Under the pieces are notes generated by a model, which was given only the letters and a program-made list of their open reading frames with translations, was not told the origin of the DNA and did not search any database. DNA of 64,000 bases, taken from NCBI GenBank assembly GCA_001662425.1, contig BDDC01000234.1, positions 19,291 to 83,290 of the forward strand. Reading direction: 5' to 3'. Position numbers and translations under genes: made by a program. Source of the DNA: Chlamydomonas sphaeroides. Its lineage: Eukaryota > Chlorophyta > Chlorophyceae > Chlamydomonadales > Chlamydomonadaceae. Shown here piece after piece: positions 1-10,552 of the stretch (position 1 is the stretch's first letter; each line of letters begins with the position of its first letter).

Positions 1-411
1 CCGCAGGAGGACACTGTGACCCCACAGCCCAGCTACCGGACACCACACGAAACCACAACGCATGCGGCGGCAATCCCCCTCGCAGCGTGTCCCACACCGA
101 TGACCAGCACCTGCCGATAAACGCATGCCACCCGTACAAGACACGTTGTACTCACGAATAAGCCTGTGCCTTGTGCCAGGCCTGCGCGCTGCGCTCTGCC
201 TGCACACCCAGCTGGGCCACATACATTGGCGGGGACGATCTGAACGGCGGCGCTGGGTTTTGCTTCCCGCACCGGCGCACCTAAACGCATCCCTGCTTTG
301 CATGCACGACCGACGGGTCATCAACCCTGGATGTGCCGCGCGCGTCGTGCTTACTATATGTTACCTACAAGTGAACACACACGCTGTCCACGGGCCCCCG
401 CCTCCCCCGCC
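1..411. other. Intergenic, 3' flank of the F-box gene
   Basis: No coding segment with conserved content was found here. It should hold the 3' UTR of the minus-strand gene whose stop codon is at 412-414. Open frames in this stretch have no family resemblance and no convincing splice sites. Confidence 0.5.
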
Positions 412-3036
412 TCAATCGTCCTCCTCACTGTCCGAGTCCACGCCGTACCCCAGGCCGCCCAGGCCGCCCCCGAAGCCGCCGCCGCCTAAGCCGCTGCTGT
501 CGCTGGCGCTGCCGCCGCTGCCAAAGGGGTCCTCCTCGCCCGAGAAGGCCGCCGCCATGCTCTCCACGCCCACCGCCACCAGCCCCGCCGCCAGCCCCCG
601 GCCCGCCAGCTGCCCCTCCAGCGCCGCGCCCGCCTCGGCCCACTCGCGGCCCCAGTCCCAGTCATCGGCGTAGCCCGTCAGCGCCACGCCGCGGCGCAGC
701 CCGCCCCCGGCCTGCGCGTCCTGGCACAGCGCCACCAGCCCGCCGATGGCCGCCTGCACCACCGCGCCGGCGCCGTCGGAGTAGGCCGGCGCCAGCGCCC
801 AGCGCGGCAGCTCCCCGGACGCGGTGCCGCCGGGCGCCATCCAGGGCTCCACATCGAGGCACAGCCGGGCGAGGCGCGGCATGGGCGCCAGGCGGCGCAG
901 CTGGGGCCAGGGCCAGCAGCAGCCGCTGAGCGTCAGCTCCTGTGGGGGCGCAGCGGGGAGAGCAAGCGTGTGGCTGCGAAGGCAACACACTGGCTTGGGG
1001 AGCTGGGCCGTGGCGCGTGGCGCGTGTGCTGCCGGGCAGAGCGGAGGGAGGACAGCCGCCGCAGGCCGCCCTGCGGTGTCAGGCGCTCACCTCGACCGGG
1101 GCCAGCACCTGCGCCAGGCAGCGCAGGTCATTTGCAGGCAGCGCCAGCCCCGCCAGGTCCAGGCGAGCTGCGCACACGCCGCCCAGCCCCGCCAGCCAGC
1201 CGGCGTGCGAGCCTCCCGCGCCCGCGCCGCGCAGCGGCGCGCCCAGCCCGGCCGCGTAGCCCCCGTGCTGGAACCACAGGTTGAGCGCCGGGCCAGGCCC
1301 CGAGGCGGGGCTGGCAGCACCGGCAGGGGCAGCACCCTGTGGCGTTGCTGCTGCAGCGGCGGCGCTGGCAGGCCCCGTCGTCGCCCGGGCCGCGTCGGCG
1401 GCGGCGCGCGGCCGCCACCAGCTGCCGACGCAGGCCAGCGCGCGGCGCAGCAGCTGCTCGCCAGGTGGGGTCAGCGCACGGCCCCTGCCGCCCGCGCAGG
1501 GCTGCACGTGGCGCTCCAGCAGCCCCGTCAGCGACACCGTCAGCTCCTGCGGCCGGCTGCTGCCCAGCACCAGCTGCAGACCACCGCCTGCGCCGCCATC
1601 CGGCGGCGTGCCCGCCCTGGCTTCCGGCTGCTCCGCCTGCTGCCGCTGCTGCCGCCGCTGCTGCCAGGCGTGCAGCGCAGCCAGTGCTTCCACGCGCTGG
1701 GTCCCGCCGTGCAGCTCCAGCCGCCTCAGGCTTGCCGGCAGTGCCAACGCCGCCTTGCCGGACCCCTCGGCCGCATCCGCCTCGCCCTCCTCCTTTTCCT
1801 CTTCCCCTTCCCCTTGCTCCTCCTCGTCATCGTCGCCCTCCTCTTCCTCACTCTCCTCCTCCTCGCTCTCCTCCTCCTCGCTCTCCTCCTCCTCTCCGTC
1901 CGAGTCCGCAGACCACCCCGCCACCCGCAGCTCCTCCGCCTCCAGCGCCTGCAGCCCCGGCGGCCCCTCGCAGCCGCTGCCCCGGCCCACCAGCACCCCG
2001 CCCCGCGGCACTGCCAGCCGCTGCAGCGACGTCAGCACGCTCAGCTGCCCAAGCTGCAGCGGCCTTGCGCGTCCGGCGTCCGGCAGCCGCAGGCTGGTGA
2101 GGGCACCGAGGCCAGCCAAGCAAGCATCCGAGAGGCCAGGCTCCGAGGCGGCAGTAGCGGGCGTGTTGAAGCGGAGCTTGAGCTCCTGAAGCGAGCCCAG
2201 CCGCGACAGCAGCGCGCACAGCCCCGCCGCGTCCGGCAGGCCTCCGCGGCGCGCCCACTCGATGCTGAGCGAGCGCAGGCCGGAGCACAGCGGCAGCGCC
2301 CTGGCCAGCGCGCGCGGCACGGCGCGGAGGCCCTCGAGGCTGAGCTGGCTGGGGCCAGGGCAGGCGGAGCCGGCGGAGCCGGCGCTGGGCCGCGCGACGG
2401 CACCGTCGGTGCCTGCAGCCTTGGTGGCGTCGGCGGGGCTGGCGTCGGCGAAGAGCAGGCGCAGGCTGGCGGCCGCGGCCTCGCAGGCGTTGGTGCCGCA
2501 GCCGAGGAGCTTGACCTTCCGTAGCTGGGGGAAGAGGGCGCGGGCGGCGGAGGCAACGGCGGGCGTGGTGTGCGCCGCGTGCAGCCTCAGGACGCGCGTG
2601 GGCAGCGTGGGCGAGGCGCTGCCCGCCAGCGCCGCAGCCATGGCCTCCAGGACCGCAGCTCTGCGTTGCGACGGGGCCAGACAGGGCGGCTGAGGGGACA
2701 GGTGAAATGATGGCCCGCGAGCGGCACGAACTCAACCCCTCTGCTTTACCCAGCTGCTTACGCGTTGGGGCTGGCGATGGAGATGGCCGTCGGCCGGCAG
2801 CCCCGAAGCACCATGCCACGGGCGAAGTCCGCGCCGCCGAGGCCGACCGCCATGTCGCGGATGGTGAGGTGCTGGCAGCAACTGTCATGGGCATCGCGAG
2901 TCGCTCGGCAAAGCGCTCGCAGCTTGCAGAGTGCGCGTGGCTCAAGGCGAGCTATGAGGTTCAGGTGCAGGTCTCTAGAATCGAGCACCTGCAGCAACGC
3001 CGACAAGGCCGAGGGGCGCGCCATGCCGGCGCGCAT
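412..3036 (-). CDS. F-box / leucine-rich-repeat-like protein
   Basis: Three exons are inferred: 3036-2762, 2660-1091 and 939-412, joined in phase to give about 790 residues. The start is the first ATG in the frame of exon 1 (3036); a second in-frame ATG at 3024 is possible. Residues about 10-60 resemble an F-box (a Leu-rich helix followed by LEPRALCKLRALCRATR). The body has irregular leucine-rich segments (for example SLRSLSIEW-like and LQELKLRF patterns), interrupted by a Glu/Ser/Asp run encoded at about 1770-1905. Exon 3 continues the LRR pattern (ELTLSGCCW) and ends in a Gly-rich tail with a terminal acidic patch. By family knowledge such proteins are substrate receptors of SCF ubiquitin ligases; the substrate is unknown. 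The F-box is weak, so a plain LRR protein remains possible. The exon 1/2 acceptor (CGCAACGCAG) was chosen because the upstream CCCCTCAG does not keep phase. Confidence 0.72.
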
Positions 3037-4530
3037 ATCGCGCTGTGTGCCGGCCACGAGAATTTCAACGTAAATATCACGCTACGTAGCATGTTGTCGC
3101 ATCCTAGCGCCCGGCACGATTGGGGCCGTACCCGCACGCCGTCACAATCTAGGACGCTCCTCACTTTCCCGCGACCGCCAATAGGGGGAAGCCAGCTTGG
3201 ACGCAGGCCCGAGCAGCCATACTTGAGACTGTCACTGCTTTGGCCCCACGCTGCCATCTGCGCTTATGTTTGCTGCGTGGGGTGGAGCGACAGCCTGCCT
3301 AGAGAAAGGTCACCCATGGCCCAGGATGCCTGAGTCGCAGCGGAGCACAGCGCTGTGCTACGTGTCGCTATCATGCGCCAGCCTAGAATTGCTTTCCTGC
3401 CTCTTGTAGGAGCTGCGAGGCTCTTGACAGCACCCGGTCCAGACGATTGTATACGCCCCGAAGCAGGCGCCTCTGGCCTTCCGGGCGCGGCTTTCCTTTG
3501 CCCCTCCACGTCACAGCCACGCCGCATAGGGGCCCTGTCATAAGCTCGATCCTTGCTCTCGTGGGTTCAGGTTGGCTCGCCCCACTCGGCTGCCGGTTTC
3601 GTCTACAGACGACCGCGCTGTGTACAGGACGTGAGGCGCGTTCAAGTGTCCCAACACTGCGGAACGTACGTAGCGTTGCTGGCACGTGCGTGCGGCTGTT
3701 GGGCAGAGTGCAGTCCTGCCGTTATAGGCAGACCGGGCCAGGAGGGCCCGCCCGGTCTGCCTATAACCTCCTGGACCGGGCGGCTAGGTCCGGCCCGTGG
3801 GGTGAGGGCACAGAGGTCGGTGTGCCCGAGACCCCTTGATAGCCCCGACGACAACCGCATAATGACCGACTGTTTGCGTCTGGTCTGGGTGGCCTCTTTT
3901 TGGGGCGAGCCATGCACCCATGCGCAGCTGGGGAGGTTTATGTAGCGTGGGATAGTGTCGGCTTCCTGCTCATCTTCGTGTTGTGCAACGACCTGTTGCC
4001 TTCTGCTACATGCTATCCTGTGGCTTTAGGTGCTAAGAGGCTCGTGAAGGTGTGAGATTCATTGCAACAGTGCGGAACTGTGGTTGAAACGGAAGGATTC
4101 TGGCGGCGCCGGGGGGGAAACTGCGGGGGCGTGGAGAGCGTGGGTTGTGAAGCCGACCCCCGGGTCCCAAGTAGGTTCTACTCGTTTCAAGGCAATATGA
4201 GATATGAAGAGTTGTAATTTTTATCTTGTGGAAGCCGTTGTCGAGGTTGCGCTCTGTGCCGTGTTAGCCGCTCTGTGCTGTGTTAGCAGCTCGCCAGGCC
4301 TCCTGGACATCCTAAGCAGGTCATGCCCACGATCAGTAGGCAGGCTGGCCGACTGGGAGGGGCTTTGGCGCTGCGGTCAAGCGTGCAGGCATGGGCTGCA
4401 TGCAGACTCGCTTTCCCCGTTGCGTCCTCACCGCGTACACCCAGACGTTACTTGCATACATAGCACAACAGACAGGCCGGTAAGCTGCAGCACATAGCCA
4501 AAGCGCAGCGCCGAGCCTCCAATTGCCACT
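3037..4530. other. Intergenic between divergent genes
   Basis: This is 1.5 kb between the minus-strand F-box gene and the plus-strand histone deacetylase, so it should contain both promoters. No coding exon is supported. A perfect inverted repeat lies at 3721-3767. No TATA-like element could be assigned with confidence. Confidence 0.5.
3721..3767. repeat. Perfect inverted repeat, 18-bp arms
   Basis: The left arm (3721-3738, GTTATAGGCAGACCGGGC) is exactly complementary to the right arm at 3750-3767, with an 11-nt spacer. It lies in the divergent intergenic region. It could extrude as a cruciform or fold as an RNA hairpin. It is not a bacterial terminator in this context. Confidence 0.9.
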
Positions 4531-7500
4531 ATGAAGCCCGCCGAGAAGGTCGTATCTTACTTCTACGATGAGGACATTGGCAACTACTGCTATGGTGGTG
4601 GCAACCCGATGCGGCCCCACCGGGCGCGCATGGCCTACTCGCTGGTCGACAGTTACGGGCTTACCAAGAAGATGGCCGTGATGCGGCCTCGACCACGCGA
4701 CTTCGAGGAGCTCACTGAGTTCCACGCGGATGGTGCGGCCGGGAGCCGGCAGTGGGCGGGGTTGGGGCTTGGCGGGAGCGCCGGGACGGTAAGGCTTTCC
4801 TGTGGTTCCCTCCAGCGGCTTCAGGGCCCAGACACGTGCCATGATGCCAGCTTACAGCATAGCTTAGATGTGGGGTCAGCGACTCAGCGGCACCCACACT
4901 TCTGCGCTGACCCGCACCAGATTACATCAACTTCCTGCGCGGCGTCACGCCCAACACGGTGGATGAGAACATGACCCAGCTGCGCCGCTTCAACATGGGC
5001 ATTGCGGGCGAGGCGGACTGCCCTGTCTTTGACGGGTTGTACGAGTACTGTCAGGTGAGGGACATGCCGCCCCTCGCATCCACGCATCCTGCAAGTCCTT
5101 TTGCCGACTCGTGCGCAACTCATGCAGGTGTACTCGGGTGGCTCCGTGGACGGCGCAGCACAGCTGGCGAGCCGCAACGCGGAGGTGGCCTTCAACTGGA
5201 GCGGTGAGGATGGCCCCTGGCTGCAGCCCCTGCCTGCAGCCCCATACGCGCACCACAGCAGCTGTCTGCAGCGCTGTGGTAGATGCACGCAGCGCTTTCA
5301 AAGGCGAGCGTGCGCGGGCGGGTAACCGTCAGGGGCGCGGGCTGGCGCTGTGCGCGCTGGGCCGCACGGGGCGCCTGAGGGGAGGGGGTGCGCCAGGCGC
5401 CGAACCGTGCACTTGGCGCTGCGACCGCAGACGCAGCCGCAGCCGGCGGAATGGCTTGACTCTCATTCATCAGCCCTGAGCGGCTGGCCCGTGCCCTGGC
5501 GTCGCGCGCCGAGGCCTGGCCTCTCACTCGGGCCTAGGCGGCCAAAGCGGCTTGCTTGTTGCTTGCCGGCGCCCCTCCCCACTCCGTGGCGCATGTGGAT
5601 ACACCTTCGCACGAAACACATCCTCCAGCACGGTGGCTCGCGTGGTGCTCTGCAGCATCGCCGTCCCCCGCGGCTTGCCGGGGCGCTCTACTGGCCCCCG
5701 AAGCCAAAGTCTGGGTCTTGCGTGCGGCTCTTGGAAGACCGCCACTGGTACCGCACCCTGGTACTCGTGCCTCCCGCCCTCTTCCCTATCCCCTTTCGAC
5801 ACCGGCCCATCCCGCCCTCCCTCGAATCCCCCCCATCATCCGTCTGGGCTTCCTCCCTCCACAACACACACCCTCATCCTCCCTCCCCCTCCCCCCAAGG
5901 CGGCATGCACCACGCCAAGAAGGCCGAGGCCAGCGGCTTCTGCTACGTCAACGACATCGTCATGGCCATCCTGGAGCTGCTCAAGGTGCGGTGCGGTTGA
6001 GGGGATGGGGTGGGGGCCGGGGTTGGCCGTCGGGGTGGGTGTGACATGGTGGGGTGGGAGGGCGGAGGTGGGTTGCAGGGGTTGCTGCGGGTGGGGCTGC
6101 AGCTGCCAGCCTGCAGCTCCCCCACCGGGCTGCCGCCCGCCCGCCCGCGCCCCTTGCGGCGCTGCTGCGCCCCCAGACCTACCCCCGCGTGCTGTACGTG
6201 GACATTGACATCCACCACGGCGACGGAGTGGAGGAGGCCTTCTACCTGACTGACCGCGTCATGACGGTGGGTGGCGGGCGGGAGGCTGCAGGACGGCGGG
6301 GGTTTCTGGCAGAGTGGTGGGCGGGAATGGCAGGGCACCGCAGGGCAACAGCAGGCAGGGGCGCCCTTCGCCCTCACCTCGGCCGCCGCCTTGGCGCCTG
6401 GCTGGTCGCGCAGGTGTCGTTCCACAAGTACGGCGAGTTCTTCCCGGGCACGGGCGCGCTGGACGACATCGGGTACGGCAAGGGCAAGCACTACACCGTG
6501 AACGTGCCGCTCAAGGACGGCATGGACGACGAGAGCTACAAGATGCTGTACGAGCCCATCATGCAGAAGGCAGGCGGCGCTGCGGGGTTGCTAGGGAAAC
6601 GAGGAAAGGGGATGGAGGGGCAGCACGTCCTATACGGGCAGCGCCGCAGCAGCAGGACCTGTGCTCCTGCCTGTCTACAGAATGATCTGATCCAGCGCAG
6701 TCGGCACACATACCCTATGGACGTGCTGCGTGGGTCGTGGTTGTCATGTCCCTGTTTCTGAACTCACCCCGGCCTGCACCTGCCTCTCCCCTCCCCCCCA
6801 GGTGATGGACATGTACCAGCCCGGCGCGGTGGTTATGTGCTGCGGCGCCGACTCGCTCAGCGGCGACCGCCTGGGCTGCTTCAACCTTAGCCTGGAGGGC
6901 CACTCGCACTGCCTGGAGTTCCTGGCCAAGTGCGTGGGGCTGCGCGGCGTGGAGGGCGGGCTGCGCTGCAGTGCCAGAGCCGGGGCGGCGGAGCAGCAGC
7001 GCGCCTGCCTGCAGGGTGGCGCATGCGGCAGGAGGCGGCGCTGCCGCTAGGACGCGTGCGGGCGCTCGGCGCCCGTATGGGCTGGCGCCCGAGCATAGCT
7101 TGGCTCCAGCTGTGCCCGGCCCTTACCCTCGTGCCCTTCCCTTACCCTCCTCGCTGGCGGCGGCGGCAGGTTCAACGTGCCCATGCTCATCCTGGGCGGC
7201 GGCGGCTACACGCTGCGCAACGTGGCGCGCTGCTGGTGCTACGAGACGGGCCGCATGATGGGCCTGGACCTGCCCGACGTGTGAGCGAATGCAGCAGGGG
7301 TTGTGGGGGAGAGAGGGCTGGGGGCCAGGCTGGGGGTCAGGCTGGGGGCCCGGCGGCTCAGCCCGCGCGGCAGCCAAGCGCTGCGAGGCGCAGCAGGCCG
7401 CTGGTGTGGGGGGGGGGTGCGGCACGGGGCTGGCAGCAGCGGGGTCGGCCCAGCGCCTGTCGCGCCACCTCACCTCTGCACACGGATGCCCCGCTGCCGG

Positions 7501-9773
7501 CCCCCGCAGGCTGCCGGAGAAGGCGCTGGACGACTTCAACATGTGAGGGCCGCGGCAGGGCCGAGCGGCGGGGGCTGCACCTGGGAGGACGGGCAGGGAG
7601 GGGAACGTGAGGAGCGACTGAGAAGGGGTCGCCAGGGGCAGGGAAGCGGCGCGGCATGGCCGCCGGAAAACGAGGGCGCAAACCTAGGGTGCCAATAGAA
7701 GGTGTCAGGGTGCGCCGCGGCCAGCGGGGGGGGGGGCAGGGCGGAGGAGCAGGCAGGCAGGCTGTGAGGACTCCGGCGGATGCGAGGTCCAGCGTGTGGG
7801 GCCTGCGACGTGGGTACCAGTACGAGGGAGCATTCATGAGCGAGCCAGGATGGGGGCCTGGCGCTTGACCCCTGGTACCTGTCCCCCCTGTCCCTGCTCT
7901 CCTCGCGCCCTCACCCCGCAGGTACCTGGACACGCAGCGGCTGCGCATCGCCGTGTCCAACATGAAGAACGCCAACGACCGCCGGGAGCTGGAGGAGCTG
8001 CGGGTGGGGCGGGGCTGAGGGCCGGGGAGGGCGGCGGCGGCTGGGTGGTGAGGTAGCTCTGTGGCTATGTCTCCGCGGCAGCTGCCATGTCGCTGTCGCA
8101 GCTCCGCCTGCGCAACCTGCGCCGCACAACCTCGTCGGTCCTCGCGTACCACGCCCCTCCCCCTCCTCCCTGTTCCCCGCTTCCCCCCTTGCTCAGAACT
8201 CGGTGCTGCAGCACCTGAGCGAGCTGCCGCCGGTGCCCAGCGCCCAGATGGCCTACGTGCCGCCCCGCATGGGCCGCGACAGGCCCACCGAGGGGCTGCC
8301 GGAGGAGGACCCGGACGCGCGCGGGGGCGGCCAGGCGCACGAGGAGGCGCGCAGGTGGGGCGGGGCAGGGGAAGGGGGAGCGGGAGGTAGGGGCGAGAGC
8401 GATGCGGGGCCGGGGGAAGCTGCCAGCGGGGAGCGATGACCACAAAAACGAGCGGAGGAGTTAGGGCTGTAGGAGGGGGCGAATGTGCCGTTGTGCAGTG
8501 CGGTGCGGCATGTGGACACCAGCGCCACCCGCCTGACGCTGCTCTCGCCCGCGCCACCGCTGCCACCGCCGCCAGGGTGCGCGACGGCGACGAGAGCGAC
8601 GGCGAGGAGGGCAGCGGCCGCGGCGGCTTCCAGGAGGAGGCGGGCCTCGCGGGGGGGCGCGTGTTCATGCGGTGAGCGCGCAGCCAGGGCCGCGCCGCGC
8701 CCGGAACGGATCTGGCGAGGCCGCTGGTAGCTTGGATCACACGAGGCCTGAGCCGGAGCTCGGGCCGCCCAGGCTGTGGCGCGCAGACGTCGGGGGAGCG
8801 CTGCGGCTCCTGCTGCAAGCGGTTTTGCCCCCGCGCACCTGCGCCCACGCCGGTGGCTATGAGAGACGGCCACGCTCTCTCATGCCTCGTGCCGTCATGC
8901 CCTGTGCGCCTCTCCAACCCCTTGCTCCCTTAGGTACCCGGCCGACGACCCCATGAACGGGACCGAGCAGGGACAGGGCCGGACGCCGGCCGACAACGGC
9001 GCCGCGGTGGCAGCAGAGCCCAGCGGCCGCGCGCCTGGCTCTGGCGGCGGCGCGGGCGGCGCACCGCAGGCGTCACCGCTGCGGCAGCCCTCGCCGCTGC
9101 CGGACCCAGCGGCGCGCATCGCGGCGGCACAGCAGCAGGCGGCCGCGAGGCCGGTGAGGCGGGCCGGGCCGGACCGCGCTGGGCATGGGGGCCTCCAGCG
9201 GGGCAAGGGTGCGGGCGGGGGAAGGCAAGGGATGAATTTGTGTCAGCACTGGGCTAGGAACTAGGAGCCTACTGCGTACCTACACTCGCCCAAGCGCCCG
9301 CTTGCCAACCTGGCGCCTCCGCGTGCTCCTTGCTGTGCTCGTCGCGTCGCGACCGTTCGCCTGCCGGCGCTGATTCCCCTCGCCCCCGCCCTGACTCGCG
9401 CTCCCCTTGCCTCCCCTCTCCTTTGTGCCATGGCGCACAGCCCGAGGCGCTGGGCACTTCTGGCGGTGGCGTGGCGCCATACCCCGGCGGCACTGCCAAC
9501 GGCGGCTTCGGCGGCTTCCCGGCCGACGGCAGCGGCGCGGGCGGCGGTGGCGGCCCCATGCCCATGGCGGGCTCGGACGGCGGCGACCAGGAGCGGATGC
9601 AGCGCGGCGGGCAGCAGCAGGAGCAGGCGGGCGCGGGGCGTGACGTGGCGTATGGCAGCAGCGGCGCCGGCGACGGGCACACGTACGACGCGGCAGACTA
9701 CCAGGCGCGGTCGTTTGAGCGCCACGGGCCGGGGCGGCTGCCGGGCTCTGGGGGCAGCGGTCTGTCGGAGTAG
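4531..9773 (+). CDS. Class I (RPD3/HDA1-type) histone deacetylase
   Basis: Fourteen exons in continuous phase: 4531-4732, 4921-5054, 5128-5203, 5900-5985, 6177-6266, 6414-6569, 6802-6929, 7170-7280, 7510-7542, 7922-8003, 8197-8354, 8576-8671, 8934-9153, 9441-9773; 634 residues. The product should be a zinc-dependent lysine deacetylase of nuclear corepressor complexes. The catalytic landmarks are visible: the GGMHHAKK His pair (141/142), zinc ligands in YVDIDIHHGDG (Asp177, His179) and CGADSLSGDR (Asp265), and the transition-state Tyr in GGGGYTLRN (304). The domain opens with YFYDEDIGNYCYGGGNPMRP, standard for the family, so the ATG at 4531 is firm. After about residue 420 there is a Gly/Ala/Asp-rich tail not needed for catalysis. 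Intron 3 is long (696 bp) and ends in AAG. Intron 6 (6570-6801) starts with GC instead of GT. Exon 9 is only 33 nt. Confidence 0.95.
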
Positions 9774-10552
9774 GGCGCCGGTGGCGAGGGAATGGGCTAG
9801 GGGTGGAAATTGGCACGATTGACGGGCTGGGGTGTCCGCTGTTGGGGCTGGCCATGTTGGCGGCGGGGGTGCGAGGTGTTTGACAGGCGGGGTCATGGAG
9901 ACGGGGTGGGGCATATGACGGACTGGGCGGGGCCTGGGACCGTGGAAGCGGGTGCTCGCGGCCGGACATTTGACAAGCGGCTGACGCAGTTGACTGGGGC
10001 AGGGGGGGACGGGCGACGGTGGCCAGCGCAGAAGCGACTTGGCAAGCGGGACGCACGCTGATGACCTTGGATGAGCCGCCGTAGCGGGCGAGCGCGGTGG
10101 GTCCGCATCAACGCAAGGAGGTGGAGGCACGGAGCACAGCCTGTGCTGTGCCGTGCGGTAGCGCACGATGAGGGGAGGGCCGCCGCCGCCAGGCGCTGCC
10201 CTGGGCTGCATGCGGCCGCGTGGGGCGTGGAGGGGCCTGGGCAGAGCCTGCCGGGCCGTGGCGGACATGGCTTGCAAGCGGGCGTGGAAGCGCGCTGGGG
10301 GCCTGATGTCAAGCAATCCCAGGCTGCGCTCGTCCCTGGCTCCCTGTCCATGCCGTCGCTGGGCTGCGATCGCTGCCTCAAGGCAAAAGCGCGTTGCCGC
10401 GCATCCGCCAGCTTCGGGGCCAGGCTAGGCAGCTGCCGACACGGGGCCATCCCTCCCCAACGGAAGTGGAAACAATTTGAAATCCATTGTGTTGGAGGTT
10501 CTGCATGCTTACCGGTAGTTTCATTGGTCTCTGGAACTACCTTGACTGCGCC
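9774..10552. other. Convergent intergenic, 3' UTRs
   Basis: This is 0.78 kb between the tail-to-tail histone deacetylase and glycerol-3-phosphate dehydrogenase genes. No exon with conserved content is seen. Open frames here are extensions or antisense shadows. Confidence 0.5.

Noticed and set aside
824..2524. 566-codon plus-strand open frame
   Set aside because: It is antisense to the F-box/LRR gene, Arg/Ala/Gln-rich without motifs; a GC-content artefact.
3721..3767. Bacterial-type terminator
   Set aside because: No U-tract and a eukaryotic nuclear context; kept only as an inverted repeat.
7358..8917. 519-codon minus-strand open frame
   Set aside because: It is antisense to histone deacetylase exons, Pro/Arg-rich, with no motifs.
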